The notes beneath the pieces are model-generated. The model saw only the letters and a program-made list of their open reading frames with translations. It was not told the origin of the DNA and did not search any database. From NCBI GenBank assembly GCA_904502265.1, contig CAJGDT010000125.1, positions 1 through 5,248 on the forward strand: 5,248 bases of DNA, in the 5' to 3' direction. This document shows, piece by piece, positions 1 to 5,248 of the stretch. The position numbers and the translations under genes were made by a program. Each line of letters opens with the position of its first letter. Position 1 is the stretch's first letter. Origin of the DNA: an uncultured Barnesiella sp. (GTDB taxonomy: Bacteria > Bacteroidota > Bacteroidia > Bacteroidales > Barnesiellaceae_A).

Positions 1-663
1 GATGCCATCCTCGGTTGTGTGAGGGGTGGTGTTTCCGCCAAATGCTCCTCGGTAATGTGAGGCCAGAGCCGACGCAAAGGAGTAGAGGGTATCGCCGACA
101 ACGTTGCGTGCTATGGTGTAGTTGCGCACAAAGCCTCCTTCGCCCACATTCTTGAGGTTGCTGTAGGCACGCTGTGGTAGCACATCGTCAAGTATCGAGG
201 GGGTAATACCCTCAAACTGCATGGCCTCCTCGTTGTAACGCGTGAGTTTGGCAATCGCTACAATGTTCTTGTTGTGACGAGCAAGGGTTTCGCGCAGTTG
301 TAGAGTTCCCAAAGTGTCGCCTGTGGGGCGGTCGAAGATAATATCAAGACCCACAATAATAGGTTCGCACGACATCAGCCGGTCGATGGTCGATGCTATC
401 TCGCCGCGGGTTTTGTCGGATGTGTCGACGATAACGATGCGGTCGTTGGGTACGGCATTGTCGTTGTTGCGATAGAGCGAATAATAGAGGTCGGTAAACG
501 AAAATCTGTCGAATGATTGTGATAGCGGGTCGAGTGCACCCCAATTGGGTAGTGCCACCATCAACAGCCATGAGATAGCTCCTATAAGCAATGTCATGGC
601 GATGCAATGTGCACATGATACAGCAATTTGCCTGATGTTCACAATGTTTTTTCCCTTGCTCAT
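1..663 (-). CDS. CHASE2-domain membrane sensor protein, N-terminal part (cut by left edge)
   Basis: Reading from an ATG at 663 down to position 1, the frame is open for 221 codons and runs off the window, so the C-terminus is missing. Residues about 14-38 form one hydrophobic segment (after the basic start MSKGKN), a signal-anchor placing what follows in the periplasm. The rest matches the CHASE2 extracytoplasmic sensory domain: NDRIVIVDTSDKTR (73-86), then a helix with ER/DR-type residues, EPIIVGLDIIFDRP (100-113) and a later strand NIVAIAKL (133-140). CHASE2 proteins usually end in several membrane helices, with or without a cytoplasmic kinase, cyclase or other output domain; which applies here cannot be seen. 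The ligand is unknown. The start is chosen because there is no other ATG in frame before the upstream stops, and a promoter lies at a suitable distance. It is transcribed divergently from the glycosyltransferase-like gene. The family call rests on motif recognition, without a profile search. Confidence 0.8.
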   Translation of the reverse strand, partial: MSKGKNIVNIRQIAVSCAHCIAMTLLIGAISWLLMVALPNWGALDPLSQSFDRFSFTDLYYSLYRNNDNAVPNDRIVIVDTSDKTRGEIASTIDRLMSCEPIIVGLDIIFDRPTGDTLGTLQLRETLARHNKNIVAIAKLTRYNEEAMQFEGITPSILDDVLPQRAYSNLKNVGEGGFVRNYTIARNVVGDTLYSFASALASHYRGAFGGNTTPHTTEDGI

Positions 664-692
664 TATTTTTTCTAAATGATTTTTATAGTTTG

Positions 693-723
693 CAAAATTA
701 GCAAGTTTATCACAACAACAAAA
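693..723 (-). promoter_or_regulatory. Bacteroidota-type promoter for the CHASE2 gene
   Basis: On the minus strand, TTTTG (723 to 719) is followed by an 18-nt spacer and TAATTTTG (700 to 693), an exact match to the TAnnTTTG -7 box of Bacteroidota primary-sigma promoters, with a TTTG-like -33 box. Transcription would begin around 685-690, leaving a short leader of roughly 25 nt before the ATG at 663. The leader is A-rich without a Shine-Dalgarno sequence, as is usual in this phylum. The start site is inferred from spacing only. Confidence 0.65.
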
Positions 724-787
724 TTTGTGCTACTATATTTAGCAAAGCTGTGCAGATTAAACTTAAAAACTGTATAAATTTTTCTTA

Positions 788-812
788 TTGACAACAAGTT
801 GTACTATCTTTG
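788..812 (+). promoter_or_regulatory. Probable promoter for the O-mannosyltransferase-like gene
   Basis: TATCTTTG at 805-812 matches the TAnnTTTG -7 consensus of Bacteroidota. The upstream element is less clear. TTGACA at 788-793 is nearer (14 nt from TTG to the -7 box) than the usual spacing of about 18-21, and the T-run at 778-783 has the spacing but lacks the G. A start near 816-820 would give a leader of about 60 nt containing the hairpin at 827-844. The -7 box is well supported by consensus and position; the -33 element is uncertain. Confidence 0.5.
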
Positions 813-820
813 CAAGTTGT
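795..820 (+). repeat. Direct repeat CAAGTTGT flanking the -7 box
   Basis: The octamer CAAGTTGT occurs at 795-802 and again at 813-820, 18 bp apart start to start, bracketing the TATCTTTG box at 805-812. The first copy is also part of an inverted repeat, ACAAC-AA-GTTGT at 791-802. The position is what an operator would need in order to compete with RNA polymerase. Two octamers in AT-rich DNA can also arise by chance, and no regulator is known for them. Confidence 0.35.
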
Positions 821-825
821 TACGA

Positions 826-846
826 GCACGCGTACGTGCGCGTGTA
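826..846 (+). other. Alternating purine-pyrimidine tract with leader hairpin
   Basis: All 21 bases from 826 to 846 alternate purine and pyrimidine, mostly GC, AC and GT steps, which is the pattern that favours Z-DNA under negative supercoiling. In RNA the same stretch folds: CACGCG (827-832) pairs with CGCGTG (839-844), with a further T-G pair (833-838) and the loop ACGT (834-837). It is a GC-rich island inside a strongly AT-rich intergenic region, just downstream of the predicted start of transcription and 36 nt before the ATG at 881. Possible roles are a 5' stabilising hairpin, control of translation, or a supercoiling-sensitive element; none is shown. Confidence 0.5.
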
Positions 847-880
847 GCTATCAATGCAAAAACAATAAGATAATAACTAT

Positions 881-3800
881 ATGAAACAGTACAATTTACT
901 GAACACCGTGATGGGTTGGGTAGTGTTTGCCATAGCGGCCGTTACCTATATCCTCACATTGGAGCCAACAGCCAGTTTCTGGGACTGTGGCGAGTTTATT
1001 GCATCGGCATACAAGCTCGAAGTGGGTCACCCTCCTGGCAACCCCATCTTTATGCTTACAGGTCGTTTCTTTGCTAACTTTGCATCTGACCCCTCTCAAG
1101 TAGCATACATGCTCAACTTGATGTCGGCATTGTTGAGTGCGGGTACTATTCTATTCCTTTTCTGGACTATCACACACTTGGCCAAGAAGTTGGTTGTTCC
1201 ACAAGGTAAGGAGATGACTGTCGCTCGCATGATTACTATCTTGGCAAGTGGTCTTGTAGGTGCGTTGGCCTATACATGGAGTGACACATTCTGGTACTCG
1301 GCAGTCGAGGGCGAGGTTTATGCCTATTCATCATTCTGTACAGCTGTGGTGTTCTGGCTCATCCTTAAGTGGGAGAGTGTGGCAGATGAACCTTATGCCA
1401 ACCGCTTCCTTATTCTCATTGCCTACATCATGGGTGTATCTATTGCCGTGCACTTGCTCAACTTGTTGTGTATACCGGCTATTGTGTTGGTCTACTATTA
1501 CCGCAAGTTCGACAACGTAAGTGCCAAAGGCTCACTCGTGGCATTGTTGGTGTCGTTTGTCGTTATAGCCCTTTTGTTGTTTGGTATCGTACCCGGATTT
1601 GTGAAGGTTGCAGGATGGTTCGAGCTGCTTTGTGTCAATGTATTGGGTATGCCTTATAATACCGGTGTTATTATCTACTTCTTGATAACAATGGGTGTTA
1701 TAGCATGGTCTATCTACGAGACATTCTCGGGCAAGAGTATCATGCGCACTCGCATCCTTTTCTTGTGCAGTATTATCCTTTCGGGTATGCCCTTTATTAC
1801 CGATAACATCCTTATCGGATTGGTAATGTGTGGCTTGATTATTGCCGCTGTGATGGTATTCAAGAAGGTTTCATTCCGCTTGATGAATACCGTGTTGGCA
1901 TGTCTTTTGGTGATCCTTATCGGTTATTCATCGTATGCGCTTATCCTCATACGCTCGGCTGCCAATACTCCTATGGACCAAAACTCGCCCGAGGATATCT
2001 TTACACTCGGTAGCTACCTCAACCGCGAGCAATATGGCGAAACTCCCTTGTTGTATGGCCAAACATTCGTGTCGAAGGTGAAACGCGTGAATGGTGAAGC
2101 TCAAATTAAAGAGGGTAAAAACATCTATCAAAAGGCTATCAAAGCTAACCCTGAGGAGCGCGATCGCTATGTGGTTACCGGCAAGAAAGAGACTTACATC
2201 TATGAGAGCGAGTCTCAAATGTTCTTCCCCCGCATGCATAGCAGCAAGCCTAATCACATATCGGCCTACCGCGAGTGGTCCGGTGCATCGGCCAGTGTGA
2301 AGCCCACCTTTGCACAAAACATGCAGTTCTTCTTTGATTATCAGCTCAATCACATGTATTGGCGATATTTCTTGTGGAACTTTGCCGGCCGTCAAAACGA
2401 TTTGCAAGGTCATGGTGAGGTGGATAAAGGTAACTGGATAAGTGGTTTTAACTTTATCGACAAGTTCCGTGTGGGCGATGCCTCGCTTCTTCCCGAAGAT
2501 ATGGCCGAAAATCCCGGTCGCAACGTGTTCTATATGTTGCCCCTTATCCTGGGTATTATCGGTTTGTTGTATCAAGCCTTTGCGGGTAAGAATGGTATAG
2601 AGCAGTTCTGGGTAACGTTCTTCCTCTTCTTTATGACAGGTATCGCTATTGTTATATACCTCAATCAAACTCCCTATCAGCCTCGTGAGCGAGATTATGC
2701 TTATGCCGGCTCGTTCTATGCCTATACCATTTGGATAGGATTGGGTGTTGTTGCTGTGGCTCGTGGATTGGAACTTGCCTTTGAGAAGATGCGCATTAAC
2801 AATAAGACTATTCCCGCTGTTATTGCTTCGGTTGTGTGTTTGTGTGTACCCTTGCAAATGGTGAGCCAAACATGGGACGATCACGATCGTTCGGGTCGTT
2901 ATGTTGCTCGCGACTTTGGTATGAACTACTTGTCGAGTGTCGAGCCCAATGCCATCCTCTTTACCAATGGCGATAACGATACATTCCCCTTGTGGTATGC
3001 TCAAGAGGTAGAGGGTTTCCGTACCGATGTGCGTGTATGTAACCTCTCGTATTTCCAAACCGACTGGTATGCCGACCAAATGAAACGTCCGGCTTACGAA
3101 TCAGCACCTCTACCCATTTCGGCCACACGTGATGTGTATGCTCATGACAAGATGTCGTATGCCTACGTATTGCCTGTGAACGAGAGCTTGTCGCTTTCGG
3201 CGACCGATGCGCTCAACTTCTTGTATAGCAAAGATCCTCGTACCAAGAAGACTCAATTCGGCGACTTGAATTACTTGCCTACCGACAAGATTTATATTCC
3301 GGTTGATAGTGCTACAGCCGTAGCTAATGCCGGTGTTCCTGCCGGATATGAGGAGTATATAGAGAATCGTATCTCTCCCAAGTTGAGTGGTAAGAATGGT
3401 CTTTATTTCTATGAGATTGCGGCATTGGATATGATTAATACCAATATCCAGCGAGGTTGGGAACGTCCTATCTATTATGCTGTAACAGTATCGAGTGACC
3501 TTTACTTAGGCCTTGAGGAGTACTTCGCTTTCACCGGTTTGGCTCAGCGTGTTGTACCCATGAAGACTGTACATTGTGGAGGTGTAGATACAGAGCGCAT
3601 GTATGACAATATGATGAACAAATTCCGATGGGGTGGATTGGAAGCTGCTACCAAGGAGAATCCCATCTATCTTGATGAGAATATTCGTCGTATGTGTCAA
3701 ACGACTCGTGTCATGTTTGGCAACCTCATTGAGCAACTTATTGTAGAAGGTAAGAATGATAAAGCGCTTGTGGCTCTTGATTTTATTGGCGAGAAGATAC

Positions 3801-4087
3801 CCTCTTGGTTGGTTCCTTACGAGGCGTTGTCAATACAAATGGCCAATAACTACATCACTCTCGGAGAGTATGACAAGGCCAAAGAGTTGCTCGTAGAGAA
3901 TATCAATCGCAGTTTGCAATACATTGCTTGGTACCAAACACTCACTCCCTCGCAGTACCGCTCGGTGAGTGATAAAGATTTGCACCAATACATCATGCAG
4001 GCAGGTTTGACTCTGTTGTATGAAAATGGCATGCAACAAACAGCCGAAGATATTGTAACCGAGGCTCAAGCCAACGGAATAATATAA
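881..4087 (+). CDS. DUF2723/TMEM260-type membrane protein O-mannosyltransferase-like glycosyltransferase
   Basis: This 1068-residue protein has the architecture of the DUF2723 family, of which human TMEM260 is an O-mannosyltransferase acting on extracellular protein domains. The N-terminal helix (about 8-27) is followed by the family signature: WDCGEF at 34-39 (acidic D35 and E38, the expected catalytic region) and HPPGNP at 50-55. Hydrophobic helices continue at about 80-104, 115-133, 147-164, 176-207, 218-242, 262-280, 290-330 and 335-357. A soluble part (about 360-545) follows, then helices at 550-568, 575-595, 612-633 and 643-662. The conserved PRERDYAYAGS lies at 601-611 and TNGDNDTFPLWY at 695-706 begins the periplasmic C-terminal domain. 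Residues 944-1066 are helical pairs resembling TPR (for example 987-1010). Length is normal for Bacteroidota members. It probably moves a sugar from a lipid carrier to exported proteins, but donor and target are inferred. The ATG at 881 has no Shine-Dalgarno sequence. Tandem stops TAA TAG end it. Confidence 0.85.
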   Translation: MKQYNLLNTVMGWVVFAIAAVTYILTLEPTASFWDCGEFIASAYKLEVGHPPGNPIFMLTGRFFANFASDPSQVAYMLNLMSALLSAGTILFLFWTITHLAKKLVVPQGKEMTVARMITILASGLVGALAYTWSDTFWYSAVEGEVYAYSSFCTAVVFWLILKWESVADEPYANRFLILIAYIMGVSIAVHLLNLLCIPAIVLVYYYRKFDNVSAKGSLVALLVSFVVIALLLFGIVPGFVKVAGWFELLCVNVLGMPYNTGVIIYFLITMGVIAWSIYETFSGKSIMRTRILFLCSIILSGMPFITDNILIGLVMCGLIIAAVMVFKKVSFRLMNTVLACLLVILIGYSSYALILIRSAANTPMDQNSPEDIFTLGSYLNREQYGETPLLYGQTFVSKVKRVNGEAQIKEGKNIYQKAIKANPEERDRYVVTGKKETYIYESESQMFFPRMHSSKPNHISAYREWSGASASVKPTFAQNMQFFFDYQLNHMYWRYFLWNFAGRQNDLQGHGEVDKGNWISGFNFIDKFRVGDASLLPEDMAENPGRNVFYMLPLILGIIGLLYQAFAGKNGIEQFWVTFFLFFMTGIAIVIYLNQTPYQPRERDYAYAGSFYAYTIWIGLGVVAVARGLELAFEKMRINNKTIPAVIASVVCLCVPLQMVSQTWDDHDRSGRYVARDFGMNYLSSVEPNAILFTNGDNDTFPLWYAQEVEGFRTDVRVCNLSYFQTDWYADQMKRPAYESAPLPISATRDVYAHDKMSYAYVLPVNESLSLSATDALNFLYSKDPRTKKTQFGDLNYLPTDKIYIPVDSATAVANAGVPAGYEEYIENRISPKLSGKNGLYFYEIAALDMINTNIQRGWERPIYYAVTVSSDLYLGLEEYFAFTGLAQRVVPMKTVHCGGVDTERMYDNMMNKFRWGGLEAATKENPIYLDENIRRMCQTTRVMFGNLIEQLIVEGKNDKALVALDFIGEKIPSWLVPYEALSIQMANNYITLGEYDKAKELLVENINRSLQYIAWYQTLTPSQYRSVSDKDLHQYIMQAGLTLLYENGMQQTAEDIVTEAQANGII

Positions 4088-4097
4088 TAGATTTTGT

Positions 4098-4133
4098 GAG
4101 GTGTGCCTTCGAAGGGCACACCTCTTTCTTCTT
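4098..4133 (+). terminator. Rho-independent terminator-like hairpin (or attenuator)
   Basis: GAGGTGTGCC at 4098-4107 pairs perfectly with GGCACACCTC at 4115-4124, a 10-bp GC-rich stem that can gain a T-G and a T-A pair inside, around the small loop within TTCGAAG. A pyrimidine tail TTTCTTCTT (4125-4133) follows. The hairpin starts 8 nt after the second stop of the glycosyltransferase gene, a typical terminator position. The T-run is broken by C residues, so termination may be incomplete. The deacetylase ATG follows only 7 nt after the tail, so an attenuator or an RNA-processing/stability element is also possible. Confidence 0.7.
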
Positions 4134-4140
4134 ATATACT

Positions 4141-4749
4141 ATGTTTATAGAGAGACCACCATTTTTATACCGCATGTTCTTTTCGGAGGCACTATGGCGC
4201 ATACCTCGCAAGAAAAAGACGGTTTATCTTACATTTGATGATGGACCCATACCACAGGTAACTCCTTGGGTGTTGGAGGTATTGAAGCAGTATGGTGTGC
4301 GTGCAACCTTCTTCTGTACGGGTGATAATGTGGCTCGCAATCCGCAACTCTTCAATTTGTTGCGTGAGGCAGGGCATCAAGTGGGCAACCACACCATGAG
4401 CCATGTTAAAGGTCTCAATATGAACACGCCCGACTATATGCGTAACATAGAGAAGGCTCATGACCTCATTCAGAGCCCACTATTTCGCCCACCTCATGGT
4501 TTTATGCGTCCAAGCCAATTTGCTGCTGTCAAGGATAAGTATACGACTGTAATGTGGGATGTTGTGACGCGCGATTATAGTCGCAATCTCGATGGAGAGC
4601 AAGTGCTCGACAACGTGCGCCGATACACGCGTAATGGCTCTATTATCGTCTTTCATGACTCTCTTAAGGCTGAGAAAAATCTGCATTATGCTCTGCCACG
4701 AGCCATAGAATGGTTGCTTGAAAATGGATACCAATTTGAGACACTTTGA
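4141..4749 (+). CDS. Polysaccharide deacetylase (NodB homology domain, CE4-like)
   Basis: The 202-residue product is little more than a NodB domain, which removes N- or O-acetyl groups from sugar polymers using a metal ion. The motifs are in order: TFDDGP (31-36; D33 as base, D34 as metal ligand), HTMSH (84-88; metal ligands H84 and H88), RPPHG (116-120), WDVVTRDY (139-146, a variant of the usual W-D-V-D-x-x-D-W) and IVFHD (169-173; H172). The metal triad and catalytic residues are present, so it should be active. There is no signal peptide or membrane helix, so it is probably cytoplasmic, or exported by an unseen route; the substrate is unknown. The ATG at 4141 is preferred over an in-frame GTG at 4096, because the longer version would read through the terminator hairpin and the family begins near MFIERPP. 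The gene overlaps queG by 26 nt, implying co-transcription. Confidence 0.9.
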   Translation: MFIERPPFLYRMFFSEALWRIPRKKKTVYLTFDDGPIPQVTPWVLEVLKQYGVRATFFCTGDNVARNPQLFNLLREAGHQVGNHTMSHVKGLNMNTPDYMRNIEKAHDLIQSPLFRPPHGFMRPSQFAAVKDKYTTVMWDVVTRDYSRNLDGEQVLDNVRRYTRNGSIIVFHDSLKAEKNLHYALPRAIEWLLENGYQFETL

Positions 4750-5248
4750 TATTGCTGATGCCATACGCGCCAAAGCATTGCAAATAGGTTTCTCAGCTTG
4801 TGGTTTTGCATCGGTGTGCGATGTGCCCGATGCTGTATATGGGCATTGGCAAGAGTGGATAGCTGCAGGCAAGCATGATTCTATGAACTACATGGAGCAA
4901 CATGCCACCTTGCGTCGCAATCCACAAGGTCTATTGCCCGATGCACGCACCGTTATATCGTTGGCTCTCAATTATTATCCCTCCGAAAGTATTCCGGCCG
5001 GTAATCCTCGTTTTGCTCGATATGCCTATGGAGCCGACTATCACGACGTGATGCGTCGCATGATGGGCGAGTTGGTAGAGTATATACAATCGTTGCAATG
5101 TTGCGATTGTCGCTGTTGTTGCGACACTACTCCCATCTTCGAGCGATATTGGGCGGTACAAGCCGGATTGGGCTTTGTTGGGCGCAACAGTCAACTGATT
5201 ATTCCCGGTAGTGGCAGTTATTTCTTCTTAGGTGAGGTGCTTACTACC
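4724..5248 (+). CDS. queG: Epoxyqueuosine reductase QueG, N-terminal part (cut by right edge)
   Basis: An ATG at 4724, inside the end of the deacetylase gene, opens a frame of 175 codons that reaches the window edge. QueG reduces epoxyqueuosine to queuosine at wobble position 34 of tRNAs with GUN anticodons (Tyr, His, Asn, Asp), using cobalamin and two [4Fe-4S] clusters. Family features seen: the helix around HDSMNYMEQHATLRRNP (51-67), LLPDARTVISLALNY (70-84), RYAYGADYHDVM (98-109), DTTPIFERYWAVQAGLG (134-150) with D134 at the place of the E. coli catalytic aspartate, GRNSQLI (153-159) and YFFLGE (167-172). The cluster-binding cysteines lie further on, outside the window; complete members run to roughly 310-380 residues. 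Odd: residues 126-133 read CCDCRCCC directly before D134. The N-terminus DIADAIRAKALQIGFSACGFA aligns with known starts, supporting this ATG despite the overlap and lack of a Shine-Dalgarno sequence. Expression is likely coupled to the deacetylase. Confidence 0.92.
   Translation, partial: MDTNLRHFDIADAIRAKALQIGFSACGFASVCDVPDAVYGHWQEWIAAGKHDSMNYMEQHATLRRNPQGLLPDARTVISLALNYYPSESIPAGNPRFARYAYGADYHDVMRRMMGELVEYIQSLQCCDCRCCCDTTPIFERYWAVQAGLGFVGRNSQLIIPGSGSYFFLGEVLTT

Noticed and set aside
854..868. Four-codon upstream frame MQKQ ending 12 nt before the ATG at 881
   Set aside because: Such mini-frames are frequent by chance in A-rich leaders, and the peptide shows no regulatory codon run.
664..880. 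Riboswitch, small RNA or tRNA in the divergent intergenic region
   Set aside because: Beyond the short hairpin at 827-844 I see no multi-stem architecture, conserved aptamer core or tRNA-like fold, and the rest is simple AT-rich promoter DNA.
1928..3079. A 383-codon open frame on the minus strand inside the glycosyltransferase-like gene
   Set aside because: It is antisense to the conserved PRERDYAYAGS region, its translation is rich in H, T and I with no recognisable domain, and it has no promoter or leader of its own. It is a codon-bias shadow.
4088..4096. TAGATTTTG as a -7 promoter box for the deacetylase
   Set aside because: It has one extra base relative to TAnnTTTG, no TTTG-like -33 box lies about 18-21 nt upstream, and it overlaps the second stop codon next to the terminator.
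4096..4140. Longer deacetylase starting at GTG 4096 (217 residues)
   Set aside because: The extra 15 codons are the terminator hairpin itself and translate to an unrelated peptide. The family start matches MFIERPP at 4141.
5099..5125. Frameshift or sequencing error as the cause of the Cys cluster in queG
   Set aside because: Family motifs continue in the same frame on both sides and the spacing from DYH to the catalytic Asp is close to that in E. coli QueG, so no shift is needed.
5108..5126. Hairpin TGTCGC / GCGACA with a 7-nt loop inside queG
   Set aside because: It is a short 6-bp stem within coding sequence of low complexity (TTG/TGT/TGC), with no sign of function beyond the codons.
1..5248. 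Mobile element, CRISPR array, phage or defence island
   Set aside because: There are no spaced repeats, transposase or integrase motifs or terminal repeats, and the genes are ordinary chromosomal families.

Overview
The window looks like a chromosomal stretch of a Bacteroidales (Bacteroidota) bacterium. The evidence is of three kinds. The protein repertoire fits: a TMEM260/DUF2723-type membrane glycosyltransferase of about 1070 residues, a short signal-less NodB deacetylase starting MFIERPPF, and a CHASE2 membrane protein. The intergenic DNA carries boxes of the TAnnTTTG type used by the Bacteroidota primary sigma factor. No gene start has a Shine-Dalgarno sequence; the starts sit behind A-rich leaders instead. 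The genus cannot be fixed from the sequence alone.

Layout. (1) Positions 1-663, minus strand: the N-terminal 221 residues of a CHASE2-domain membrane sensor, cut by the window edge. (2) Positions 664-880: a 217-bp AT-rich divergent intergenic region. It holds a good minus-strand promoter, a plausible plus-strand promoter, a repeated CAAGTTGT octamer and a striking 21-nt alternating purine-pyrimidine tract that can fold as a hairpin in the leader of the plus-strand gene. (3) Positions 881-4087, plus strand: the large membrane protein O-mannosyltransferase-like gene, ending in tandem stops. (4) Positions 4098-4133: a GC-rich hairpin with a pyrimidine/T-rich tail, a probable terminator or attenuator. 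(5) Positions 4141-4749, plus strand: a polysaccharide deacetylase (NodB fold). (6) Positions 4724-5248, plus strand: the N-terminal half of queG (epoxyqueuosine reductase), overlapping the deacetylase by 26 nt and cut by the right edge.

The three plus-strand genes are collinear. The deacetylase and queG are almost certainly co-transcribed. The terminator-like hairpin makes their link to the large glycosyltransferase gene partial or regulated. The glycosyltransferase and the deacetylase could both act on glycans, but queG is a tRNA-modification enzyme, so the cluster reads as a housekeeping neighbourhood and not a single pathway. I see no phage, insertion sequence, CRISPR, RNA gene or defence system here. 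The items most worth a second look are the Z-DNA-prone leader hairpin, the six-cysteine cluster next to the catalytic aspartate of QueG, and the terminator placed with no room for a promoter before the deacetylase.
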